Assembly: GCA_027604005.1 (NCBI GenBank)
Contig: JADGJT010000214.1
Location: 1 to 40,074, forward strand
Direction of reading: 5' to 3'
From: Dinochytrium kinnereticum
Lineage: Eukaryota > Chytridiomycota > Chytridiomycetes > Chytridiales > Chytridiaceae
DNA length: 40,074 nucleotides
The notes under the pieces were generated by a model. It was not told the origin of the DNA and did not search any database. It was given only the letters and a program-made list of their open reading frames with translations. The position numbers and the translations under genes were made by a program. Below, in pieces: positions 11,334-22,800 of the stretch; position 1 is the first letter of the stretch; each line of letters begins with the position of its first letter.

Positions 11334-12315
11334 GGGGTTGGGTGTTTTTTTGTGTTTTTTTTTTTTTTTTTGTTTTTTTGTTCTTCTGTGAGGGGATTTG
11401 TTGCGTGATCGTTTCTGGGGGTTGTGTGTGGTTCTTAAGGAAAATCTGGGAGGGTGGTGGTTGGTAAGGTGGAGGCGATTTTGGGTGTTGGTTTTGGGGA
11501 AGGGCGTGGATTATGCGGACAGCCAGTTTTTTGTTGATTCGTTGGCGATCAAAGACAGAGGAGACGTTGGAGGGGGAGATGTTTATTCGGAGATTGCACA
11601 TGGCCCTTTTTTCTTTTCTTTTTTTACTGAGTCATTGGTGTTGAGGGAGGATAGAGTGTTGACACTCACTCACTCTTTGATCTGGAAAACACTTTGTAAC
11701 CTTCATTCTGATTCTTGTTATTATTCTTGTCAATTTCACGCCTTTTTTTTCTGTCCATCTCTCGACTTCTTGCATGCTTCTTGTTCTCTCCTTTCTGGTT
11801 TCTGCTTATGAATCTCGGGTTACTTGAAGCGCACTTATTGGAACATGTTGCCTTTTGTTCATGGTGGCCGCATGTCAAGGTCGATCAGACTTTTTTTAAG
11901 TTCAATCCGAGGATGTCCAAAATGGAGGTTGTTTCGTGTGCTTTTCGTTCATGGGCTGGGAAAAAGAGAGAGGTTTACAAACAACAAGAACACTTTGGAG
12001 CGATCGCACACGATACAATATTTGTCTTGTGTATTTGAAGAGTCTGGAAAAGATTGGAGGAGGGTGAAAGGGTGGCTATTTTCTGACTCCCTTTTGATCC
12101 AAAAAACAAACCGAAAAAGTAGAAAGTAAAATAAAATAAGCACAACAAACAAACAACAATAACGCATACGTCTCGATATGAATGGACTCCCAGCCGCCCC
12201 TCCACCCATAAGAAAAACACACAATACAAATAAGAAAAGTCAGATTAGTGAAGAAGCACATCCCACTTCATCAACACACACAAGACGGAAACCTAACCAC
12301 AAGCCTCCCCCCCCC
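11334..12315. other. Intergenic, convergent 3' ends, no supported gene
   Basis: This lies between the 3' ends of the CIMIP1-like gene (plus) and the aminopeptidase gene (minus). It has T-rich tracts, including a long T run near 11352-11371, and short low-complexity frames on both strands without a domain. It probably contains both 3' untranslated regions. Confidence 0.6.
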
Positions 12316-14609
12316 TTACTCCCGGATCTCAACCAAGCCATTACACACCGCCTCGATATCATCCACCTCCTTTGGCGCCTCAACAGACAGGATGACAGGG
12401 CTTTCCTTTCCAACCCAAATATCATCTTCGATTCGAACCCCGATGCCTTGATACGCAGAGGGGTAGTTGCTGCTCTTTGGAATGTAAAGTCCGGGTTCTG
12501 GGTTTAGGCCGAGGGAAAGGGGTTTTTGGTTCGCGGGTGTACCAGTATAAATATTATTGTGGGCTGAATAATGCAGATGAAAAGGCAGAGAAAGAGACCA
12601 AACAAAAGAAACTTACCGATTGTAACGACAACACCCTCCTTCAGCTTCCTAGTTCTAGGCACAGAGGCACAATCATGAACATCCAACCCCAACCAATGTC
12701 CAACATGGTGAGGATAAAGCTTGTTCATCTCACCCGTCCCAATCTTCCTTCCAAACATCCTGCTGCACTCGACCCTTAACAGCTCATAGGCGAGATGCTG
12801 AAGGTCATCCAGGGTGGTGTTGCTTTTCTCTGTGCATTTCTGGTAAATGTGTGTCATCATGGTAGGGGGTTGTTAGATGGTTTGAGGAGGGAGGGAGGGA
12901 GACCGACCTTGATGCACTCTTTTTGGACTCGGAGAACGCTCTCGTAAACGTCTTTTTGGGCAGCTGTGAAGCGTCCGTTGATGGGCCAGGTTCGGGTGCA
13001 ATCGGCGGCGTACCCTCCGTATTCCTGAGGCGGGAGGGAACCAGGTTAGTTCCAATTCACCGCGAATAATGCTTCCAGGTCTCAACTTACTGCTCCAACA
13101 TCCATCAGCACAAGGTCACCGTCCCTTTTAAAAGCCCCGAGAGAAAAAAAAAAGAAAAGAAGAGGGACGTTAAAAAACTCGGCGTCACGAAGACAACACG
13201 AAAGGTCATTGTAGGAAACCATAAACAAAAAGGCAAACCTCGCAATGTTCTTATTCATAACATAATGCACCGTCAAAGCATTTAACCCAGAGGCGACCAC
13301 TGGAATATACGCCAGTCCATCACCCCCTCTCTTCCTAATCCCATGTTCGACCGTCGAATAAATAACCCCCTCACTCGTCCCAGCCTTACAATCCCTCATG
13401 GTCTCAGCAACAGCCCTCCCCGTGATCCTCCCAGCATGTCTCATAACCTCAACCTCCGCCTGACTCTTGTAAACCCTCATCTCAGCCACCACGTCCGCGA
13501 GTTTCCGAATCCCCGTCTTGGGCTTGACCCCCTGACGCAGCGAGCTGAATAGACCTGTGGAGGCGGTGGGGAGCGTGGAGTATTGTGTCCATGATGGGAC
13601 GGTTGGGGCGGAAACGGCGTGCCCTCCTCCAGGGTGGTTTTGGGATTGGTCTGGGTTTACAGGGAGGTCGGTGAAGATTTGGGCGTTCGGGGGAAGGGTG
13701 TCGTTGAGGTGTTGGAGGATCGTATCGGAGAATTTAGAGATGGCTTTAGCCTGGGTTGGGGTTGGAAAGGACGGGGTACGGGGGCAAATTGGATCAGTAA
13801 TGATACGGTAGGATACGGAATCGTACGTACATCGTCAGCGCCAAAGTAGGAGACCGCGCCCTCAAAACCTGCTCGTGGTCCATCCCAAAGCTCATAAGCG
13901 GGATCCTTGGGACGAACAAAGAGGGTGTACTTGTGACCGTTGGGATACTTTTTGTTCTTTTCTGCAAAACAACGACAAAAAGAAGAGAAAAGAGGAAACG
14001 AGGCCGGGGAAGAGGGGGATTCAGGACTCTCCGACACACACACACAAAAAAAAAAAAAGAAAAGAAACACATTCCAACGCACCAAGGATCATCCCACAAT
14101 CAGGCTCGTTGATGCCAGTCAAATAAAACAGGTCCGTGTTTTGATGAAACGGGTAGCTGCGGGTAATGTGAGGAAGGAAGCCAAACCCGTCAGCATCCCT
14201 TCCCCCCTCAAAAGGGCATCAAGAAATCCAACGAACACACGCAAAAGAAGGCCCAACTCACAAGATCGCGCTGGTGGAATACCTCAACCCGAACCCCGCA
14301 GCAATGACCACTGACCCCTCGGGAATCTTTGATGCCAAGGCCGCTCTTCTGATCGCATACTCTGATGCCGTGATCCCTGGGGTGACTAAAGCGCCATCGG
14401 AAAAGAGGTGAGAAGCCGCATCACCCCAAGCAAGCAAGCGTCTTACTCTCATTCGGCTTCAGGAGGTGAGGGTGGGTGTGAGGCGCCGGCTGGCCAACGG
14501 GCATCAGCAGCGCGTCGCTGCCGCCGATGCGCCCTGACGACGGCTGCTTGAAGAAGCCGTCAGCAGCCGTCGTCGCCAGCGCCCGTCGATGCCGCATGAG
14601 CCTGGACAT
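12316..14609 (-). CDS. Xaa-Pro aminopeptidase 3 / ICP55-like mitochondrial metallopeptidase (M24B)
   Basis: Nine exons join perfectly in frame (complement of 14447-14609, 14262-14385, 14083-14156, 13831-13961, 13239-13750, 13091-13124, 12908-13024, 12617-12839, 12316-12497), giving 519 residues, the usual size. The N-terminus (MSRLMRHRRALATTAADGFF) looks like a mitochondrial presequence. The AMP_N-type domain follows (GQP.P.THPHLLKPNEITPG, FHQNTDLFYLTGINEPD, ELWDGPR.G). The pita-bread catalytic domain carries all five metal ligands: D343 (LMDVGA), D354 (ADCTRTWP), H433 (HHVGHWLGLDVHD), E460 (TIEPGLYIP) and E483 (GVRIEDD). In fungi ICP55 trims residues after presequence cleavage in mitochondria. 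The start is set by the ATG at 14609, only 68 bp from the stop of the upstream RGS gene. Exon 6 is 34 nt. Confidence 0.93.
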
Positions 14610-14668
14610 GATGGCCGTTTTTCTTTGTCTTTTTTTTCTTTTCTTTCGCTCACCCAAAATCAAAGCGT

Positions 14669-14679
14669 TTTATTTTATT
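14669..14679 (-). terminator. Overlapping AATAAA polyadenylation signals at the RGS stop codon
   Basis: On the minus strand the RGS stop TAA runs straight into TAATAAAATAAA, two overlapping AATAAA hexamers, the first sharing bases with the stop codon. Cleavage would then fall within the 68-bp gap or inside the first exon of the aminopeptidase gene. Confidence 0.5.
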
Positions 14680-15751
14680 ACTCGGTCTCGGCGGCGACGG
14701 ACGACGGACGCATCGCAGCTGGCTGGAACCTCGACAGCAGCCGCTTCACGGCCCTCACGGCCTTGCCCTTCTCCCTCCCCGCCGTCGCCCCCGCCGCATC
14801 GCCTCCTCCCGCGAGCCCTCCCCACTGCCCAGCGACCCTCGTGGTGGTGGGCGTCGCCGGCGGTGATGCCGCGCTCTCCCCCCACTCGCTGTCCTCGCCG
14901 CCCGCGATGCACAGTGTGGCCATGCTCCCCTTCTTGGCCAGCATCCCGCCGCCGCTGCCTCTCCCCACAAACTTCTGGTAGGTGTCGCGGTAGACCATCG
15001 CCATGACTTCATCCGCCGCTGTGTCAAAGATGCTGGATCGGAGGCGTGCGCTCCCACCAACACGCTCCGTGATCTGTCGTTTGACCGAGTCAGGTATGTT
15101 GACCTGGCAAGGTGCCGTGTCCGCAATGTAAGTCTCAAAGAACTTGCGAAACAGCACCGCAACCTCGTCCGACACCTCCACGGCCTCCTCGGCGGCCGGG
15201 GTGGACGGATCCTGATCGCCCTTGGCGAACCTCTCCAGCGCCGCCGAAACGCCTCTTGAAGCTCCTCTGACAACTGGGGTCCCCACCGCAAGGGACTCGA
15301 GGGCCCCAAGCGATTCAAGGAACATGAAGTTCTCCTCACTGTGAACCGACTCTGCAAAGTCCCGGAGAGCGGCGTACTGCGTGGCGTCTCGCATGACCTG
15401 GGCAAACTCCTTCTGCCTCCTCACCCTGCTGTTGGACAGGAAAGCGTCCGCTCGAACCGATGGCGACCTTGATCTGTTCCTCCATGTCCCCTCGGCCTCC
15501 CGAAGCTGCTTGCTCAACCCAGTGTCCTCCTCACGAACCCCCGCCGCCTTTGGCGTCAGGGTGAGATCCACCTCGGTCCCTCCCCGCTCCCGCTCCTCCT
15601 CCACAGCCAGCAGGAGCGTCGATGTGTCCGACTTGAACGACGACATGGTGCGAAGAAGGGTATTGAGGCTGGAGAGGCTGGAGGACGGCCCATCCACTGT
15701 CGACGACTGAGGAGCCTCCTCCTCCTCCAGCAGCAGCAGCATTGTTGACAT
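14678..15751 (-). CDS. RGS-domain protein (regulator of G-protein signalling)
   Basis: Single-exon frame of 357 residues from the ATG at 15751, the first ATG in a longer open frame. Residues 1-115 are acidic/Ser-rich and probably disordered. Residues ~117-262 carry an RGS domain: a helix with F..VMRDA..YAALRDF, the hallmark SEENFMFLESL (SEEN at 138-141), VLFRKFFETYI, PCQVNIPDSVKRQI, and a final FDTAADEVMAMVYRDTYQKFV, as in RGS alpha helices 3-9. The loop between the second and third blocks is longer than usual (about 45 residues, rich in Ala/Asp/Glu). The C-terminus is Ala/Gly/Thr-rich with a basic stretch near the end. RGS proteins accelerate GTP hydrolysis on G-alpha. A class C GPCR lies 20 kb away, but a functional pairing is only a guess. 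Confidence 0.85.
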   Translation of the reverse strand: MSTMLLLLEEEEAPQSSTVDGPSSSLSSLNTLLRTMSSFKSDTSTLLLAVEEERERGGTEVDLTLTPKAAGVREEDTGLSKQLREAEGTWRNRSRSPSVRADAFLSNSRVRRQKEFAQVMRDATQYAALRDFAESVHSEENFMFLESLGALESLAVGTPVVRGASRGVSAALERFAKGDQDPSTPAAEEAVEVSDEVAVLFRKFFETYIADTAPCQVNIPDSVKRQITERVGGSARLRSSIFDTAADEVMAMVYRDTYQKFVGRGSGGGMLAKKGSMATLCIAGGEDSEWGESAASPPATPTTTRVAGQWGGLAGGGDAAGATAGREKGKAVRAVKRLLSRFQPAAMRPSSVAAETE

Positions 15752-16854
15752 GTTGTCTGGATGAGGGAAACGGCAGCCACCGGTGCTGGGGTTTGGCCCC
15801 CTCTGCTGAAACCTCGTCAAGCGCCGGTTGGTCAGGACGGCAAACAAACAAAAAACACAACGAAAGCACCGTCCAATCACGAAGCGAACGCACCAGCGGG
15901 CCAGCGGGTGAGGAACCAGCCAGCCAGCGAGCGAGCGGCCACAGCGAGCGTCCAACGGCAATTCGGACGCAGCGTGTTTGGGTTTTTGTCTTTTCTCTGC
16001 ACCGTGTTTCAGTGCCTTGTGGTTGAGCCTCCAGCAGGCAGCATCGTCTTGTGTCTGGCTGGATGGACAGCGGCTGGGACGGCTGGGACGGCTGCGAAGA
16101 AAGAAAGAAAGACTTGCGTCGTCGTGCCTCCCTCTTGAACAACAAGGCGAGACAGGCCCATGCTATCACTGCCAAAGACATCAACTCCTCCCGTCAGAAG
16201 AAAGGAGGAATCAGCATCGGATGCAGGCAGCGCGTTCGCTCTCCACTGCCGTCCTGGTGCCTGCCTGCCTGGACTTTACAGTGGGGAGGAATGCGCGAAT
16301 CAATTGCATTGCCATTGGCGACGCGTCACGGCACCTGCCCAGGGTCCTCTGGGCGAACGCGTCACGTCCCTACGCCCCTGGCTTGCGGACAGAGGGGACT
16401 GGAGACTTTCAGCTTGACTTTATCATGTCTGGTGCAGTCGGGCATAACCAACCAGAGAAGCGAAATATCGTGCTGAACTGTATCTTTGTCTGGGGAATCC
16501 CAACACCCCACCACCCAAGTAATAACATGCGCATTTACGACAGCTTCCGAAGCAGAGACTCAGATGCGACAGTGAACGACGCCATCCAAAAGAAAAGGAA
16601 GAAACAAACATAACACAGGATAAGCAACACGTCCCTGCCCCCTCCACCACCTGCCGCCTTTGCTCCTTCTCCCCCCCCCACCTCGCAAAAAGAAAGCAGA
16701 AAAAGAAAAAGAAAAGAAAAAAAAGAAGAGAGAATAAATGAGCTGAAAACAGTACCCACCATCACCCAAATACATAAAAGAATAAATATATAAAAAAAAA
16801 TAAGTTGCAGGAAAGAAACGAAGGGCAATCGGAAAAAAAAAAGTTGGTAATCAT
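15752..16854. other. Intergenic: RGS upstream region and 3' flank of the giant gene
   Basis: Contains short GC-rich direct repeats (CCAGCGGG, GCGAGCGAGCGG near 15895-15950; GGGACGGCT repeats near 16075-16095) and an A-rich tract at 16690-16850 with TATA/AATAAA-like bits. Plus-strand open frames here start at TTG or mid-repeat and show no domain. I see no gene. Confidence 0.6.
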
Positions 16855-19800
16855 TCAGTCCCTTCCCCTCCCTCTAAAATTAACACCAGCTTGCACAAGC
16901 ATGTCCTTCAACGCTTCCCAAGTCTCCCTTGAAACACTTAAACTCGGCACCCACCCAAACCCCTCCCTCTTGCCTCCCCCCTCTCTCCTCCACTCCAAAA
17001 CCTCGCCAACGCTCATCCCAGCACCCCCCTCCTTCAAAGTATGATGCTTTGCGTTCAAATCATAATAACACCGATCGTGAAAGCACCTCAAAATCTCAAC
17101 AAAGGCCGACACGGGCACCCCATCGGTCGTGACGAGAGCGTAAGCATCGTGCCCGGATCGTTTCTGATCATACTCGCTCACAATCTCCACATCGTCCGAC
17201 AGAATCTTGACATTGCGAGCAAACGTCACAACAGTCGCTGGGTAAATCCAAGGCGTTTTCAATCGTCGATCACCGGCGTGTCGAAGGACGACCAGGGTGG
17301 TCTCTGAGGGTTCAATCGATCGTCGACCGTCTCGAAAAGAGGTCACGGCGTCACGGTAAATGAGGATGGAGAGGGCTGTTTGGTATGTGTCTTGACTCCA
17401 TACCTTCCAGGAGAAGTTGAACTTTTCGATAATCTTCTTCACAACGGCCACCGAGGACAGGTCATTGAGGTTCACTTCAAGAGAAGACACCCAGGCTAGG
17501 AGAAGCGAGCCCTTGGTTTTGGAGAAGGGGGCTGAGGTGCCATCGTCCGTGTAAGGCCACTCATTGTCAAGGATATTCTAACAAAACGATAGAGAGTTAT
17601 TACAAAAAAAATAAATGCCTACAGAATCTTTTTTTTAAAAAAAAAAAGGAAGAAAAAGAAAAGAGAAGACCCCAAATAATAAAAACAAAAATAAAAATAA
17701 AACAAACAGCAAAATAAACTGACATGAATAATCTGCGCCTTCCCCTTTAAACAAGCCTCAAACAACTCCATGGTGAGCAACTCCCTATCAACAACTCGAG
17801 CAGGTCTCCCAACCCTCCCCAAAACACTCCCCTTCCCTCCAACACCAACCTCTCCAGTCGCGACACCCGCGCTCACTCCCGTCGCAACGGTCGACGCACC
17901 TCTTTGAATCGAGATCCGAAATTCCTCTCCACTCCTCAAAACAACCCTCTCAGCTCCACCCGTTTCCCATTCGTTATGTTCAGCCTTGAGCCTCTTCCTG
18001 CTCGTCTCATTCCCATCATCACCACTAGGGCTAATCGAGGTCGCTGGCGGTGGCAAAGGTCGTTTATCAACGTTTGAAAAAGATATGACGGTCCCACTGT
18101 CTCGGGGAACCAAAAATTTCGGAACGCCATCAGAGCTCGTCTCAACCCTCGTACTTATCTCATTCTCAACGCGTCCTCTGCCCCCCCCACTCTCTACAGG
18201 CGCAGCCTCAACCCTCCTCCCAACCCCCTCCCCAAACGAAACCTTGAAGACTGCACCCCCACTATCAGAGCTCAGACTAGGACCGACACTCGCGATCCCA
18301 GCTCCACGAAATTGCTCCGAAAGGGTCTTTGCATTCTCACTCCCTTTACGACCGGTATCAACGATGTTGACCGTGAAACTGGTTCCAGTAGAAGAAGCAG
18401 AGGAGGAGGTCTGCTGCAACCTTCTCTGCGCCTCAATTTTTCCAGCGAGCAAGGAGATCATCGACCCTCTCGGTGTCGTCACGGTTGGTGGATCCAGTGC
18501 TTTAGGGGTAACCGCCGTTGTCGTCGTCGCTGTCGTCAGGATTTTGGCACTTGTCACGTTGGGAGGCGACACCGACACCGAGCGTTCTTGAACCGCAATA
18601 GGGATGGCCCTCACAATGGGTTTCACTAAAACCGGCGAGGGAGGGGAAGGAGGTGACCCAACTCTCCGAACCACTACAATGTTATCATCCACAAGACTCG
18701 GCATCTTCGTCTGTTTCTCCTCATCAGACCCGGGGCTTCCCCCTTTTCTCACAGCAGCCCTCGTCACATGCAGTGATGTCCCCTCTCCCATCCCGGTAAT
18801 AACTGTCGTCGTTGTCGATGGCAGTGGAGGAGGAACAGGAGTTGGGGCTGAACTGGTTCTCTGACGACCATTCACCCTTCCCTCAACATCACTCGTTGAA
18901 GTACTCCCACTTACCGTCGGCGCACTGGAATCAGAACCAGTCACTAGGTCCTTCAAACTCCCATCCACCCGTCCCACATCGTTCCCAACTGTCGTCGAGC
19001 TCATGCTTGCCTCAGACGCTATCCCCGCGCCTTCATCCCTCCCAACCGATGTCGTCTTCCTACCTGCAGAAGGAGACGGGGACCTCCCCCTTCCAACCCT
19101 TCCGGTAACCGGCGAGCCCAGCCGTTTTATAATACCACCTGGGGAAGGCGATCTCCTTTTCACCCCTAAACCCCGTGAACCAGAAGAAGGTAATGGCGAC
19201 CTTCTGCGACCCTCCATCTCCCCTTTGGTTAACTTCCTATCAGCAGAAGGAGACAACGATCTCCTTCGACCAGCCCTCGCACTAGAAGGCGACGGGGATC
19301 TTCCTCTCTCCCCTCCACCTCTAATCGGCGAACCAAGCCGTCTCGTGATAGAAGGCGACCTCCTCAACCCTTCCCGTCCCAAAACTGGTGATCCAAGCCT
19401 ATTCGAGATGCGAGACAAAGAATTCGACCCCCTCCTCCTCGTCATCGACCTGCTCGCCCCAACAGAAGGCGACGCGTCCCGTCTCGTCGTGGAGGATGGG
19501 CTTACCCTTCGCCCTCCCCCAAGACTCCTTCCTACGTCAGGGCTAACGCGGCGGCTGCCTCGATTGGAGGCATTAGGGCTAAGCTGCCTCCGTGACAATG
19601 GGCTGGGACTCGCGCGTCGACTCCCCCGAGTGGACGCACCTGGACTGGCTTTTCTTCGTGATGAAGGGCTGGGACTTGAGCGACGACTCCCCCGTGTGCT
19701 CGCCTCGGCGCCCGTCCTATTCCGTGATGAAGGGCTGGCACTTTTGCGTCGCCCGACTCGCTCAGACGTATCTACGCTATTCCTTTTTCGAGTCCGAGGA

Positions 19801-22800
19801 CTCGGGCTGCGTCGTCCTCTCCGACCCGGAGGACTCAGGCTCCGTCGACCCTCTCCCCTCCGCGTCAGAGAAGAGTCACGACTCGACGCACTTCGGCGTC
19901 CACCCTCAGAAGCTTTCCAATAATCCCCCCTCCTCTGCTTGTCTCTCGCGGAAGGCGTAGACGGAGGACTCGGGTTCCGAGAAGAGGGATCACCAGAATT
20001 TCGGGTGGTTATGGTCGTTTTCCTGGTCTCAATCTTCTCGCTTTTGGTGGTGTCGAAGCGCGATTGCTGGGATGATGAATCGCGCGAGGTGTTGGTGGCG
20101 ATGGGTTTTTTTTCAGTCTTCACTGCCTCATTCCTGACGATGGTCTCATTGCCATGTCTTCTCTCCACATCACCACCACTCACTCTCCTCGTTAAATTAG
20201 GGCTCGATACCTGTCGCCGTCCAGCGTCAGAAGGTCTCCACGAATCTCCTCCAGCCATTGAGTCCCTGGCGCCAAAAGAAGATGAGGGAGGGCTAGCGTT
20301 TCGAGATGAACCCCGCGAGTCTCTTGAGACGGTGGATTTCTTCCCTGTCTCGCTCTCAAGCGAACCATGACCTGGTTTCTTCTCAGCATTAGTCCTGACG
20401 TTGTTATCGCCATGTCTCTCATCAACCCTCCCTTCTCCCCGTCTCTTGCCCATATCAGGACTGAATTCCCGTCGTCGTTGTCCACCAGCTCCATCAGCAG
20501 GCCTCCAAGAATCTCCTCCTCCCTTAATATCCTTCGCGGCGAAAGAAGAAGAGGAAGGGCTCGGGTTACGAGACATCTTGCAAGAGGCTGGCGCGGTGGT
20601 GGTGATGCTTTTCTCATCCGTTTTGGTCTTGGCTGAGGCGGCTATGCTTTTATCAGTTTTACGTGGAGCTGAGGCAGTCGTCTTCTGCGCACCACCCACA
20701 ACCCCACCCCTCGCGGCTGTGGAAGAATCAGATGAAGCATAAGAAGAAGAAATCCCCCATTCCACACCGACCCCCACATCACCAACCCTCCCACGTTTGC
20801 CAACCCCAGCATCGTCACTGCCATCCCGCTCACGCTTTTTGACAATACCAGCGGCAGTGGGGGTGGTAGTGACGGTGGTGGCGGCGGAAAGTTCCACTTG
20901 TCTCGACAAAGACTGATCATCGTGATGGTGTTGGTGTTCAACAGTGGCCTTTGATTGCAAGGAGGAGGGTTCAACCGTCAAAGACGACAACGCTACAGAG
21001 ACGGGTGGAGATGCCAACATCCCATTCTCATCTTCACCCGTCAATGCTGCACTTCCCTCATCAATCAAAGTCAACCCCTGCTCAGGCTTCTTCATCTCTC
21101 GATCATCATCCAAATTCATCATCGCCACGTCAGTCAGCCCACCCTCCCCGTTCCCATCGCTCCCCCCTAGCTGCTCTGTACGCTCCTCCCCCTCCCCGCC
21201 CTCCAACACCTCCGCTAAAACTTCAGAAAGCCCTTCAACCCCCTCCCAGATCCCCAGAACCTCTCTCAAAGCCCTCCTCCCAGTCCCGGAAGGGTGTCTC
21301 ACAATAACCCAGAGCAACTGCGCGGCTGCAACATCCCCACCGCCATCCTCGATGCACGCCCTCAAAAAGCCAACAGCATTCACACCGCCCACGCGCACCC
21401 CAAAATCCAGCTCGGGCATCCCAACCAACGCACCTACAGCTTCCCAACACCGCCGCCACCCTGCCACGCAGAGCACCGGCGGAGCATCCGTCATCGTCCC
21501 CTCATTCACAGACCCAAAAAACCCCGTTCTGACCATCCCCATGAGCGTCGGCACCGTGATCCAATCTCTGACAAAGAGCCTTCGAGGAAGGTCCGGCGCC
21601 GCAACGCCAGCCAACCGACCAAACGTTTCGTCAGAAAACGGATGCCAGCTGACCCTACCCAAGAACAACTTCATGAAGGTCGTGGCAGCGATCGAGTGAG
21701 GATCAAGCGCCCCCCCCTGGCCGGTCCAAGTGATGGGAGAAAGAACTGGACAGGACTCACACCGTCTCTCCACCCACCTCGCAAACACATCGGCTCGGTA
21801 ATCGCCATACAACGATTCCGAGACCGACACAATGTGGGATAAAACCGTCTCCTCCAGCCCAACCAAAACCGCATAATCAAGCACCGAAAGATCCGTCAAC
21901 GTCTGAAACGGTTGGTCGGGGCCCCACCTGACCTCAACGCAACACCTTGGCGAATCGCGAACCCACCGGTCAGGCACCACCAGATTCAAAGTGTCAGAGT
22001 GGATCAAGCATTCATGAATCAACCCAAGAGAGGTTTCGAGAATCTCGTAAGGAAGGATGTGGGGATGTCGGGACCTGTTCAATGGAGATCGGGAGACGGG
22101 ATAGGCGGTGAGGAAATCTTGGTCGGTGACATAGGGGAGCCATGGAAGGGTTGGAGATGCGGCGGAGAAGAGGGCTGTGAACCCCCCAAAGACTTTGAAT
22201 AGATGCCTCTGGGAGGTTTGAAGGGCTTGTAAGGCGAGGCAAGGGTCGGGGTGTTGTCCATGAGAAAAGAGTCGGACGAATCGCGTCCAGATGGGTGACG
22301 ACTCTGCCAATAACTTTCTGCGAATGATGGTGGAAAACGCTCCTTCCTCCACCAATGCTTCAAACAGCCTTGGATGGCGTTGAGACATCTCCATAAAATC
22401 ATGCAAAGTCTCACTCCATTCAAGACACTGCTCCAAAGCAATTCGAACAAACGACCTTGCAAAGGCTTTGATAATCACCCCCCTCCCCATCATGAACTCC
22501 CCGTCCTCCGCCCTCTCACCATCCAGCCAAACGCTTAAAATCCTATCAACGCCCCAGCGAATCAAGAGGGAGTCCATCAACCCAAGCCCTTCACATCGGA
22601 TCATCCCATCATCCACAACGAGCTCCAAGTCATCCTCGTCCACATCATCCACCCTCCCTCGATCTGCGCAAACAATCAGCCCCATCATCTCCTCATCTCT
22701 ACGTCCATCTCCAAGGGATCTCAAAACCTCCCAAAACAACCCAGGAAGGTGATTGACAAGGATGTGGAAAAAGTGGACCCGACGTACGCCACCCAAACCC

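Noticed and set aside
15978..16613. Plus-strand open frame of 211 codons in the RGS upstream region
   Set aside because: Opens at TTG, crosses short repeats, no domain and no splice context.
19003..19923. Plus-strand open frame of 306 codons as a gene
   Set aside because: It lies wholly antisense to the RS-repeat coding region, has a repeat-derived composition and no domain.
20944..21699. Plus-strand open frame of 251 codons
   Set aside because: Antisense shadow of the giant gene; Ser/Pro-rich with no recognisable family.
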